Assembly: GCF_050908235.1 (NCBI RefSeq)
Contig: NZ_CP194340.1
Length of the DNA stretch: 64,000 nt
Reading direction: 5' to 3' (one strand)
Source of the DNA: Pseudoramibacter alactolyticus
GTDB taxonomy: Bacteria; Bacillota; Clostridia; Eubacteriales; Eubacteriaceae
Every line of letters starts with the position of its first letter. Positions within the stretch are counted from its first letter, which is position 1. Shown in pieces: positions 15,487 through 23,506 of the stretch. The notes under the pieces were generated by a model, which was not told where the DNA came from, made no database searches, and was given only the letters and a program-made list of their open reading frames with translations. The translations under genes and the position numbers were made by a program.

Positions 15487-15507
15487 AAGGCTGAAAAGGA
15501 GGTAGCG

Positions 15508-16353
15508 ATGATGAAAAAGTTAGTCATTATCCTTTTTGCCGTGACCCTTTTATTGGGAGCGACCGCTTGTGGGAAAGCCCGCCAAACGGATCCTTTGGCG
15601 GATAACGTATTGACGATCGGAACAGATTCGGATTTTGTGCCGATGGAATATCGTGATAAAAATAAAGCGCTCAAAGGGTTTGAAATTGATTTGGGAAATG
15701 CGATAGCTCAAAGGATGGGAGTTCGTGCATTTTGGATTGATACCGGCTGGAACAGCATTTTCAATCGAATGAACGGCGGAAAGTATGATTGTGTGATGTC
15801 AGCCATTAACGATACAACTGCGCGAGAGCAGAATTTTGCGATGACAGATCCGTATTTTATCAGCTCGATTGTCATCGTCTCTCGAAAAGAAACCAACGAA
15901 CAGCAGGCGGATGCTGGCGGTCGGCCAGCAAAAGAAACAATCGATCGCGCAGAAAAATTAAACGGGCGAAAAGTCGGCATGTTAAAGGATATTAAACGAC
16001 GGGACACGATGACCGATTTGCAAACGCGGTACCCTAAAATTAAAATCAAGGGATTTTCCAATAGCGCCAAGTTATTTAAAGCGCTCAAAAAGAAAAAGAT
16101 TGATAATATCGTGGTGGATGAAGCCGTCGCAATTACCTATCAAAAGAAGGATCCCGAACATTTAGCGATCACCTCGGCGGCGATCAATCAAAAGGCCTTT
16201 GCGATTGCCTGCCGGAAAGATAACAGCGCGTTAAGCGAAAAAATCAGCCGGGCGATTGCCGATTTGAAAGCCGATGGCACCTATCGAAAATTAACGCTTA
16301 AATGGTTTGGCAGAGACATGACGAAAGACGCGTTGACACAAACGATGCAATGA
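15508..16353 (+). CDS. Amino acid ABC transporter substrate-binding lipoprotein
   Basis: A 281-residue family 3 solute-binding protein for polar amino acids. It has a lipoprotein signal (KKLVIILFAVTLLLGATAC, lipid-modified Cys21), then the type II periplasmic-binding fold: LTIGTDSDFVPMEYRDK, GFEIDLGNAIAQRMG, DCVMSAINDTTAREQNFAMTDPY and GVRKLTLKWFG-like C-terminal GTYRKLTLKWFG. An AAAAGGAGGT SD precedes tandem ATGs at 15508 and 15511. There is no permease or ATPase next to it; a permease/ATPase pair without a binding protein lies 12 kb downstream. Confidence 0.9.
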   Translation: MMKKLVIILFAVTLLLGATACGKARQTDPLADNVLTIGTDSDFVPMEYRDKNKALKGFEIDLGNAIAQRMGVRAFWIDTGWNSIFNRMNGGKYDCVMSAINDTTAREQNFAMTDPYFISSIVIVSRKETNEQQADAGGRPAKETIDRAEKLNGRKVGMLKDIKRRDTMTDLQTRYPKIKIKGFSNSAKLFKALKKKKIDNIVVDEAVAITYQKKDPEHLAITSAAINQKAFAIACRKDNSALSEKISRAIADLKADGTYRKLTLKWFGRDMTKDALTQTMQ

Positions 16354-16391
16354 CTTTTTAATTAAAGCAAGGGCATGATGTGATATGAGGC

Positions 16392-16426
16392 AAAAGGGAT
16401 TTCAGACAGGACCTGGAGTCCCTTTT
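16392..16426 (+). terminator. Possible terminator after the binding-protein gene
   Basis: AAAAGGGA (16392-16399) and TCCCTTTT (16419-16426) form an 8-bp stem with a 19-nt loop. The T-tract is short and runs into the trmD -10 region. Confidence 0.45.
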
Positions 16427-16427
16427 A

Positions 16428-16436
16428 TGATATAAT
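16428..16436 (+). promoter_or_regulatory. Extended -10 promoter of trmD
   Basis: TGATATAAT, an extended -10 with consensus hexamer at 16431-16436 and no good -35, about 36 bp before the start codon. Confidence 0.5.
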
Positions 16437-16471
16437 AAATCTAATTATCTCCTGTGAAGATCGGAAAACAT

Positions 16472-17197
16472 ATGATGAAAATAACCATTCTAACCATTTG
16501 TCCGGAAATGTTCGATGGTTTCTTGCAATCACATATTGTCATGCGCGCGTTGCAGTTACTAACAGCTGAAATTGAAGTAATTGATATTCGGGATTATGCA
16601 GATGGCAGCTTCCGTCATATCGACGAGGCACCTTACGGCGGCGGCGCGGGGATGGTTCTCCGCTGTGAGCCGGTGTTATCGGCTTTAGCATCTGTCAGAA
16701 TCCCCGAGAGTACGACGATCGCCTTAACACCCTGGGGAGAAGTCTACTCACAAAAGCAGGCTGTCCAGTTGGCGCAAACTGATCATGTGATTTTAATCTG
16801 CGGTCACTACGAGGGGATGGATGCCCGAATATTATCCGAAGTGGACATGGAACTTTCCATTGGTGACTATATTTTAACGGGAGGAGAACTGGCGGCGATG
16901 GTTGTGGCCGATAGTGTTTTGAGGCTTTTGCCCGGGAATTTAAAATCCGGCAGTCTTGAATGGGAGTCCCATGATCGGGATTTACTGGAATATCCACAGT
17001 TTACCCGGCCAATTGCTTATCATGGAAAAATCGTTCCTTCCGTTTTACGTAGCGGCAATCATGAACAGATTCGGAAATGGCGTTTGCAGCAAGCATTGCT
17101 GTTGACTCGGGAAAGGCGCCCGGATCTGTTTGCACGGCATGATTTAACCTCGGAGGAAAAAATGTTGTTGGCAAAGGCAGATCGAGAGATGGAGTAA
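16472..17197 (+). CDS. trmD: tRNA (guanine37-N1)-methyltransferase TrmD
   Basis: SPOUT enzyme that methylates G37 next to the anticodon and prevents frameshifting. The product of about 241 residues has ITILTICPEMFDG, the EAPYGGGAGMVL loop, LICGHYEGMDARI and the knot segment SIGDYILTGGELAAMV, then FTRPIAYHG. Tandem ATGs at 16472 and 16475 are possible; the family start matches 16475, and an in-frame GTG at 16454 is less likely. The gene is away from its usual partners rpsP, rimM and rplS. Confidence 0.93.
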   Translation: MMKITILTICPEMFDGFLQSHIVMRALQLLTAEIEVIDIRDYADGSFRHIDEAPYGGGAGMVLRCEPVLSALASVRIPESTTIALTPWGEVYSQKQAVQLAQTDHVILICGHYEGMDARILSEVDMELSIGDYILTGGELAAMVVADSVLRLLPGNLKSGSLEWESHDRDLLEYPQFTRPIAYHGKIVPSVLRSGNHEQIRKWRLQQALLLTRERRPDLFARHDLTSEEKMLLAKADREME

Positions 17198-17211
17198 GAA
17201 TGCTTTTTTAA

Positions 17212-17239
17212 TTTAAAGTAAAGTTGTGTCTTATATAAT
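17212..17239 (+). promoter_or_regulatory. Promoter of the MarR-like gene
   Basis: TTTAAA (17212-17217), 16-bp spacer, consensus TATAAT (17234-17239). Confidence 0.55.
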
Positions 17240-17283
17240 TTTTGACTCAAATAGCGAATCATCACATAAGAGAGGATAGAGCG

Positions 17284-17793
17284 ATGGACCATCAATCAAT
17301 TGTCGATTTGACAAATTTATCGAACGAGTTAATGTACCGACGTTTTTTGGTCAACAATGACGAAGTGCGCCAGTTTTTTTATGAGCTGACGGTCCCGGAA
17401 TACATTGCCTTGAATTTAATCATCGAGAATGAGGCGAATGATCCCATTTATGGCGGGAAAACATATTTAAGCGATTTGGCGGAGCGTCTGCAGCGACCAA
17501 TGCGCACGATCTCAAGCATCGCCCGCAATCTGCGGGATAAAGGGTTTGTCATTTGGAGCCATGACGGGGATGGCGAACAGGGAACTTATGTGATGATCAC
17601 CGAAGAAGGCCGCAGCATTGAAGAAAAACATCAACAGGTCACCAAGGAATTCTATGGTCGCGTGATCGAAAAGTTTGGTCGCCAGAATATGATGGAACTT
17701 TTGAATCTCATGAAGCAACTGGATACAGTCATGACGGTTGAACTGGAAAATAGCAAACAGGAGGAAAATGGCGATGGGGAAAGGACAATCTAA
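17284..17793 (+). CDS. MarR-like winged-helix regulator
   Basis: A 169-residue protein with a central winged helix (YLSDLAERLQRPMRTISSIARNLRDKGFVIWSHDG) and long flanking helices as in MarR-family dimers. ATG 17284 follows GAGAGGA; an in-frame ATG at 17242 is rejected because it lies on the promoter. Its last 20 nt overlap the citrate synthase start, so the two are co-translated and it probably controls that gene. The ligand cannot be read from the sequence. Confidence 0.75.
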   Translation: MDHQSIVDLTNLSNELMYRRFLVNNDEVRQFFYELTVPEYIALNLIIENEANDPIYGGKTYLSDLAERLQRPMRTISSIARNLRDKGFVIWSHDGDGEQGTYVMITEEGRSIEEKHQQVTKEFYGRVIEKFGRQNMMELLNLMKQLDTVMTVELENSKQEENGDGERTI

Positions 17794-19102
17794 ATATTTA
17801 GAAAGACAAATTGCCATTTGTCGGGATAATGACGCGATTTCTCCCCGCTTATATGAAGAATATGGGGTTAACCTTGGTCTTCGTGATGCGGATGGCAAGG
17901 GTGTCTTGACGGGCTTGACTAATATTTCCGAAGTGGACGGTACCAAAGCACAAGGCGGACGCAACGTGCCCTGCGAAGGTGAGTTATGGTATCGGGGCTA
18001 TAAAGTTCAAACGCTCATCAATTCGCTTGGGAAAAGTGAACCGGGCTTCGGAAAAATCGCTTATTTGCTTTTGATAGGGGAATTGCCATCAGACGAATCG
18101 CTTAAGACATTCAAAGCGTCCATTCGCCAGTATCGAAAGTTACCAACTAATTTTACCCGGGATGTCATCATGAAGGCCCCAAGTGCCGATATCATGAACA
18201 GCATGACGCGCTCAATTTTGACGTTGGCATCCTACGATCCGATGGCGAAGGACGCTTCGCTTGAAAACAATTTGCGGCAGTGCCTGCAATTGATTGGTCA
18301 ATTTCCGATGTTGGCTGCTTACGGTTATCACGCGCATGTTTTTGCTAATTTGGATGGATCGATGTATATCCATAACCCGAGTCCAGAATTGTCAACGGCG
18401 GAAAATTTTTTGATGATGCTGCGGCCGGACCGTTCTTATACGCCGGTGGAGGCGAAAACACTGGATACGGCTCTGATTCTCCATATGGAACACGGTGGCG
18501 GGAATAACTCTACCTTTACGACCAGGGTGGTTACTTCCAGTGGCTCAGATACATATTCGACGATTGGGGCGGCGATGTCTTCTTTAAAAGGGCCGAAGCA
18601 TGGCGGCGCAAACATCAAAGTGATGAACATGATGGCGGATATCCGTGCACATATTAAAGATTACAGCGACGAAAATGAGATTGCTGCCTATTTAAATCGC
18701 ATTTTAGATCGCGATGCCTTTGATCATAAGGGGCTTATTTATGGGATGGGGCATGCGGTTTATACCCTGTCCGATCCCAGAGAGCGCGTTTTTAAAAAAT
18801 ATGTTCGCGAACTGGCTGCAGAAAAAAAACGTGAAAATGATCTTCTGTTGTATGAAAATATTGAAAAGTTGGCACCGGGTTTGATTAACAGTAAACGCAG
18901 ACATCCCAAACCTGTATGTGCTAATGTTGACTTTTACAGCGGCTTTGTGTATGAGATGTTGGATATTCCGGAAGAACTTTATACGCCGCTGTTCGCTGTG
19001 GCCCGTATCGTTGGATGGAGTGCTCACCGTATGGAAGAACTTATCTGCACAGACAAAATCATTCGCCCGGCCTATATGAGCGTGATGGAACGTTTGGAAT
19101 AA
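17774..19102 (+). CDS. gltA: Citrate synthase (type II family)
   Basis: Condenses acetyl-CoA with oxaloacetate to citrate. The 442-residue product has GLTNISEVDGTKAQGG, ELWYRGYKVQTLI, the first catalytic His in HMEHGGGNNSTF, LKGPKHGGAN, the second His in GMGHAVYTLSDPRERV, and the catalytic Asp region ANVDFYSGFVYEM. AGGAGG at 17759-17764 gives 9-nt spacing to ATG 17774 and only 3 nt to ATG 17768, so 17774 is chosen. A 2-methylcitrate synthase role cannot be excluded. No aconitase or isocitrate dehydrogenase is in view. Confidence 0.92.
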   Translation: MGKGQSKYLERQIAICRDNDAISPRLYEEYGVNLGLRDADGKGVLTGLTNISEVDGTKAQGGRNVPCEGELWYRGYKVQTLINSLGKSEPGFGKIAYLLLIGELPSDESLKTFKASIRQYRKLPTNFTRDVIMKAPSADIMNSMTRSILTLASYDPMAKDASLENNLRQCLQLIGQFPMLAAYGYHAHVFANLDGSMYIHNPSPELSTAENFLMMLRPDRSYTPVEAKTLDTALILHMEHGGGNNSTFTTRVVTSSGSDTYSTIGAAMSSLKGPKHGGANIKVMNMMADIRAHIKDYSDENEIAAYLNRILDRDAFDHKGLIYGMGHAVYTLSDPRERVFKKYVRELAAEKKRENDLLLYENIEKLAPGLINSKRRHPKPVCANVDFYSGFVYEMLDIPEELYTPLFAVARIVGWSAHRMEELICTDKIIRPAYMSVMERLE

Positions 19103-19120
19103 AATAACGGTGCAACTAAA

Positions 19121-19154
19121 AAGAGCCTGTCAGGTTGATCACTGACAGGCTCTT
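19121..19154 (+). terminator. Terminator after citrate synthase
   Basis: AAGAGCCTGTCAG (19121-19133) and CTGACAGGCTCTT (19142-19154), a perfect 13-bp stem with A-rich and T-rich flanks. Confidence 0.85.
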
Positions 19155-19323
19155 TTAAATTGTGGATCGGATAGACCCAGTTGAGTGGGTGTGAGATTCC
19201 CATCAGAGAAAAGAATATGCACGAAATATTAACGGCCCGCTATGTGGGGGCGCGACGTTTGTTATATAAAAAATCACCTCTTCGATTACAATAAAGTTGT
19301 TCAGGCTATTGCGGAAATGGATG

Positions 19324-19495
19324 TGCAAATATCCTATCGTCTTTACACCAAAGGATAGACGAAAAATAATCTACATAAGGCGGGTATAAAAGATATCCTC
19401 AAACAGTTATGTGGTTATAAAGGTGAGGAAATCTGGAGGAGCATCTGATGACGGACCATATTCATATGCTGGTGAGTATCCCACCGAAACAGAAA
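19324..19495 (+). pseudogene. Remnant of an IS200-type TnpA (HUH transposase)
   Basis: Three short stretches in three different frames add up to part of an IS200/IS605 TnpA: CKYPIVFTPKDRRKIIY from 19324, IKDILKQLCGYKGEEIW from 19386 and EHLMTDHIHMLVSIPPK from 19439. The HIH metal-binding pair of HUH enzymes survives in the last. The N-terminal part, the catalytic tyrosine region and the reading frame are lost. Flanking hairpins at 19496-19517 (GCCAGCG/CGCTGGC) may belong to the old element. Confidence 0.7.
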
Positions 19496-19550
19496 GCCAG
19501 CGCTTTGAGACGCTGGCCTGGTATCCTATGGCTTATTGCCCTGGAGCAAA

Positions 19551-19569
19551 CCACCCTTTGGAAGGGTGG
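19551..19569 (-). terminator. Hairpin at the 3' end of the second pta
   Basis: CCACCCTT (19551-19558) and AAGGGTGG (19562-19569) form an 8-bp stem 15 bp beyond the stop of the minus-strand pta copy. The T-run is poor (TTTGC), so it may instead be an end of the dead IS200. Confidence 0.4.
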
Positions 19570-19583
19570 GTGTGATAGCGCGA

Positions 19584-20594
19584 TTAGCCGAGTGCCGCAG
19601 TAATAAGTGACATTTTATAAACTTCATCGGCATTGCAGCCGCGGGAGAGATCGTTGATAGGAGCATTGAGTCCCTGAAGAATAGGACCAAAAGCTTCAAA
19701 ACCGCCGAGACGAGATGCAATTTTATAACCGAGATTGCCGGCTTCAATAGTTGGAAAAATAAAAGTATTGGCTTGTCCGGCAACTTTTGAATTCGGGCAT
19801 TTTGTTTGGGCGACGGCAGGAGAGACAGCAGCATCAAATTGCAATTCACCGTCAACAGCCAGTTCCGGAGCCAATTTTTGTGCTTCAATAGTGGCGTCGT
19901 GTGAAAGTTGAACAGTGCCGCCCTTACCGGATCCTTTGGTGGAAAAAGACAGAATAGCCACTTTCGGATCAATACCGAAAATCTGGGCGGTTTTTGCAGA
20001 TTCCACGGCGACTTCCGCCAGTTGCTTGGCAGCAGATAAAGTGACATTGCCGTCTTTATCCAAGCGATCCTGATAATCAATATTGATGGCACAATCGGCA
20101 AACGCAAGCTTTTCTTTTTCCTGGTTGCGCATTAGGATAAAAGTAGAACTGACCAAATGTGCGCCAGGCTTGGTTTTAATGAGCTGAAGCGCCGGGCGGA
20201 CCGTATCCGCAGTGGAATAAGTTGCGCCGCCAAGCAAACAGTCAGCTTTACCCATTTTGACAAGCATGGTGCCAAAATAATTGCTGTGCGTCAGCGATTC
20301 GCGAACCTGTTCTTCTGTCATTTTTCCCTTGCGTAGATCCATCATAGTCTTGACCATTGCTTCAATATCCGCATAATGAAATGGATCAATTATTTGGCAT
20401 CGGCTGATATCAAAGCCGTTGATTTGAGCAGATGATTGAATGGCGTCAACAGATCCAACCAAAAGCACTTGCAAAGTACCGTCTTGTGTGAGCCGTTCCG
20501 CAGCTGCTTGAATTCTGAGATCTTCTCCTTCCGTGAAGACAATGGTTTTTTTCTCAGACTGAAGCCGTGATTTAAATTCATTAAAAATTGACAT
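19584..20594 (-). CDS. pta: Phosphate acetyltransferase (second copy)
   Basis: A 336-residue paralogue of the pta at 13505-14527. The two are almost the same from about residue 110 onward (NYFGTMLVKMGKADCLLGGA, STKGSGKGGTVQLSHDATIE, GYKIASRLGGFEA), while the N-terminal 100 residues differ clearly. Active-site segments are intact in both. GGGGAGG precedes the ATG. It has no acetate kinase beside it. A division of labour (acyl-group preference or expression) is possible but not visible. Confidence 0.94.
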   Translation of the reverse strand: MSIFNEFKSRLQSEKKTIVFTEGEDLRIQAAAERLTQDGTLQVLLVGSVDAIQSSAQINGFDISRCQIIDPFHYADIEAMVKTMMDLRKGKMTEEQVRESLTHSNYFGTMLVKMGKADCLLGGATYSTADTVRPALQLIKTKPGAHLVSSTFILMRNQEKEKLAFADCAINIDYQDRLDKDGNVTLSAAKQLAEVAVESAKTAQIFGIDPKVAILSFSTKGSGKGGTVQLSHDATIEAQKLAPELAVDGELQFDAAVSPAVAQTKCPNSKVAGQANTFIFPTIEAGNLGYKIASRLGGFEAFGPILQGLNAPINDLSRGCNADEVYKMSLITAALG

Positions 20595-20777
20595 GAAATT
20601 CCTCCCCTGGAATAATATAGATAAAATAATGATATCTTAAATAAGCTGAATCTATCTTTAATTTATAGCTTGAAAGATTTTTTGTCAACAAAATAAAATC
20701 CTATTTTATGGGTAAAATAGAATGAAGAAAAGTAAAAGAATAAATGTGTGATTCAGAGGGAAAAACCATTCTGGACC

Positions 20778-20805
20778 AGAAAAGCCCGAGAGTTAGGGCT
20801 TTTCT
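20778..20805 (+). terminator. Terminator-like hairpin without an upstream gene
   Basis: AGAAAAGCCC (20778-20787) and GGGCTTTTCT (20796-20805) form a perfect 10-bp stem in the 279-bp gap between the divergent pta copy and the response regulator. Nothing coding is visible in this gap; the hairpin could end a small RNA. Confidence 0.5.
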
Positions 20806-20873
20806 GTTCAAGCAGAATTAAGAAAAAATGGATATACTGTTGCAAAAAATAAACGAGAGGCTGGAAACAATTT

Positions 20874-21542
20874 ATGCGAATTTTGTTTATTGAAGACGAA
20901 AAAAAAATTACAGATGCCTTACAAGAGTTGTGTAAAATTCAAAATATTGATTGCGACGTTGCCAATGACGGTGAAGAGGGATTGCTTTTTGCATTAAATC
21001 CGATTTACGACGTTATCGTTTTGGATATCATGTTGCCGCTCAAAAGCGGTCTGGAAATTCTCAAGGAAATTCGCGACAGAGACATCACAACACCGGTGTT
21101 AATGTTAACGGCGAAAGGTACCGTTGACGATAAGGTCAAGGGACTCGATCTTGGCGCTGATGATTACTTGGTCAAACCTTTCTCCGCGAAGGAATTGTTT
21201 GCCCGCATCCGGGCATTGAGTCGCCGTCCGGACAATGAAATCAAAGGCGAATGTATTGACTTTGAAAACATTAGCTTTAACACTAAAAAGAATACCCTTC
21301 AAACGGAAAGTGAAGAATATAAACTCTCTGTTAAAGAAGCAAAGATTCTGGAAATGTTGATCAAACGTCCCAATCAAGTTTTTACGCGTGAACAGATATT
21401 AGATCGCGTGTGGGGATTCGATAAAGAGGTTAATGAAAATAATATCGAAATTTATGTCCATAATCTGAGAAAAAAATTGGCTGATACCAATGTTAAAATT
21501 GATACCATCCGTGGTGTTGGATACACAATGGGTAAAAGATAA
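20874..21542 (+). CDS. OmpR-family response regulator
   Basis: A 222-residue two-component regulator. The receiver domain has the acidic pair in FIEDEKK, phospho-acceptor Asp51 (VIVLDIMLP), Thr/Ser in LMLTAKG and Lys101 (YLVKPF). The C-terminal half is an OmpR/PhoB winged helix (SVKEAKILEMLIKRPNQVFTRE to DTIRGVGYTMG). Its stop overlaps the ATG of the sensor kinase (TAATG), so they form an operon and a cognate pair. The stimulus is unknown. Confidence 0.93.
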   Translation: MRILFIEDEKKITDALQELCKIQNIDCDVANDGEEGLLFALNPIYDVIVLDIMLPLKSGLEILKEIRDRDITTPVLMLTAKGTVDDKVKGLDLGADDYLVKPFSAKELFARIRALSRRPDNEIKGECIDFENISFNTKKNTLQTESEEYKLSVKEAKILEMLIKRPNQVFTREQILDRVWGFDKEVNENNIEIYVHNLRKKLADTNVKIDTIRGVGYTMGKR

Positions 21543-22783
21543 TGTTCAAGGAGATTAAAAAGCAAATCACGCTTTTTAACGTTCTGATCCTTATTGCTTT
21601 TTTGTTGATATTTATTTTGCTTTTGGTTTTTATGCTGCGATGGAACATTACCAATAACAGCGAACGTTATTTGCGGGAAGTTGCCAATAATATTCGCAGT
21701 GGGGAAGTCTATCCCAACGATAGCAAAACCCAGGATTTTCATAATCAAATCGGTTATGAATATATCGTGTGGGACAATCATGACAGCATTGATCGCATGA
21801 AAATTATGAACAGCTCCTTGATCATGCAGGGTTATTCTTATGTAAAGAATACAAAATTCAATGATGCTTTTAAAACTTTTTATACCGATGATGTTTCTTA
21901 CCGGGTATATTCGATTCGCTTCAAGGAAAGAGGAAAAGTTAAAACCTTGCAGGTTTATCAGCAAATCACTTCAGAGTTAAGTGCCACACGAACTATTTTG
22001 ATTTTGTTGCTTTTTATTGGATGCGGTGGAATTTTGGTTTTAATTCCAATCAGTTATTTCTTAGCGGGAAAATCACTCCAGCCGATCAAAGAAAGTTTTG
22101 AAAACCAAAAAAAATTTATTGCGGATGCTTCTCATGAGTTGCGAACGCCATTAACGGTCATTCAAACCAATGTTGAGGTTTTACGCCTAAAGGAAGACGA
22201 AGTATTGGCCGAAAATCTGCATTGGCTCGATAATATTGCCAGTGAAAGTGAAACCATGTCAAAACTGGTATCCAGCCTTTTGACGATTGCACAGGCAGAT
22301 AACAAACGAATCGTTATGGAAAAAAAACCATTTGATTTAAGTGCTTTGTGCGCAGAAGTGGTGGATTTGATGTATGATTTTGCCGCAGAAAATCAAATTG
22401 ATCTGCAAGGCGATATTCAGCAAAATGTTGAATTTAAAGGAGACGAAGAACAGCTGAAACGCGCCATTCGCATTTTGGTGGACAATGCCATTAAATATAC
22501 GCCCGGAAAAGGCAAGGTAACCATTAAACTGCGTGAAGGTGTTCGCAATGTCGTGATCGCCATCAGCGATACGGGAGTAGGGCTTTCGGAAGAAAATAAA
22601 AAGAAAATTTTCAGCCGATTTTTCCGTGTGGACGATGCGCGTAATCGCGAATCTGGAGGCTTCGGTTTGGGATTAAATATTGCTGATATGGTTGTTAATC
22701 AACATGGTGGCCATATCAAAATTGATTCCAAATTGAATGAAGGCAGTACCTTTTCAATCGTATTGCCAAGGCTCACCCTATAA
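21542..22783 (+). CDS. Membrane sensor histidine kinase
   Basis: A 413-residue kinase partner of the preceding regulator. Two transmembrane helices (about 11-33 and 150-173) frame an extracellular domain of roughly 115 residues of no recognised fold. The HisKA helix carries His198 (FIADASHELRTPL), followed by the HATPase motifs DNAIKYTP (N box), SDTGVGLS (G1) and GGFGLGLNIA (G2). The linker after the second helix is HAMP-like (LQPIKESFENQKKF) but short. Terminator follows. Confidence 0.93.
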   Translation: MFKEIKKQITLFNVLILIAFLLIFILLLVFMLRWNITNNSERYLREVANNIRSGEVYPNDSKTQDFHNQIGYEYIVWDNHDSIDRMKIMNSSLIMQGYSYVKNTKFNDAFKTFYTDDVSYRVYSIRFKERGKVKTLQVYQQITSELSATRTILILLLFIGCGGILVLIPISYFLAGKSLQPIKESFENQKKFIADASHELRTPLTVIQTNVEVLRLKEDEVLAENLHWLDNIASESETMSKLVSSLLTIAQADNKRIVMEKKPFDLSALCAEVVDLMYDFAAENQIDLQGDIQQNVEFKGDEEQLKRAIRILVDNAIKYTPGKGKVTIKLREGVRNVVIAISDTGVGLSEENKKKIFSRFFRVDDARNRESGGFGLGLNIADMVVNQHGGHIKIDSKLNEGSTFSIVLPRLTL

Positions 22784-22798
22784 TTTAAAATTAATGAT

Positions 22799-22836
22799 AA
22801 GATGGAACTGTAAATTTTACAAATCCATCTTTTTTA
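22799..22836 (+). terminator. Terminator after the histidine kinase gene
   Basis: AAGATGGA (22799-22806) and TCCATCTT (22824-22831) followed by a T-run. Confidence 0.75.
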
Positions 22837-22887
22837 TTGCACATAATTCTTTTATAATATAAAAAGTGAAAGAAGAAAGGGTTAAAC

Positions 22888-23355
22888 ATGTTCAATATTG
22901 TATTATTCGAACCGGAAATTCCGCAAAATACCGGCAATATCGCCCGAACTTGCGCATTGACCGAAACAAAGCTTCATTTGATCGAGCCGCTGGGATTTTC
23001 AATTGGCGACAAGGCGGTTAAGCGAGCGGGTCTGGATTACTGGGATATGGTCGATGTAACAGCTTATCTCGATTTTGAAACATTTTTGGAAGAAAATAAT
23101 GATCCGGAGCTGTATCTGTTAACAACGCATGGCAATCAAAATTATGCAGATATTGTTTTTAAAAACGATGACTACATCATGTTTGGGAGAGAAACGGCGG
23201 GGCTGCCAAAGGCGATTCATGCGCGGTATCCGAATAAACGTTTTCGCATCCCTATGAAAAATCATCCCCACGCACGTTCATTAAATTTGGCCAATTCGGT
23301 GAATATTGTTTTATATGAGGCATTAAGACAAAATCAGTTTTTCAATTTAATATAA
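22888..23355 (+). CDS. trmL: tRNA (cytidine/uridine-34-2'-O)-methyltransferase TrmL
   Basis: SPOUT-class enzyme that 2'-O-methylates wobble position 34 of tRNA-Leu. At 155 residues it is the minimal catalytic domain, with FEPEIPQNTGNIARTC at the N terminus, the knot residues in FGRETAGLPKAI, and RSLNLANSVNIVLYEALRQ. A GAAAGG SD lies before ATG 22888. Single gene between a terminator and the fumarase promoter. Confidence 0.92.
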   Translation: MFNIVLFEPEIPQNTGNIARTCALTETKLHLIEPLGFSIGDKAVKRAGLDYWDMVDVTAYLDFETFLEENNDPELYLLTTHGNQNYADIVFKNDDYIMFGRETAGLPKAIHARYPNKRFRIPMKNHPHARSLNLANSVNIVLYEALRQNQFFNLI

Positions 23356-23446
23356 ACGGATTAATTTAAAGATCGAAATGAAAAACTTGAAAAAAGTGAA
23401 AAAAGTGAAAAAATTTCAAATAAATCGATGAAAGCCTTTTAAATTA

Positions 23447-23455
23447 TGTTATAAT
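23447..23455 (+). promoter_or_regulatory. Extended -10 promoter of the fumarase operon
   Basis: TGTTATAAT with hexamer 23450-23455, 51 bp before the fumarase alpha ATG. Upstream (about 23390-23412) is a short A-rich triple repeat of GTGAAAAAA type. Confidence 0.5.
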
Positions 23456-23506
23456 AATGCTGTTATTCTGAAAGTGATTTTTAAAAATGCGTTGTTAAGA
23501 GGCACC

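Noticed and set aside
23390..23412. Triple GTGAAAAAA-type repeat as a CRISPR-like or regulatory array
   Set aside because: Only three short A-rich units with no spacers; likely AT-rich upstream sequence of the fumarase promoter.
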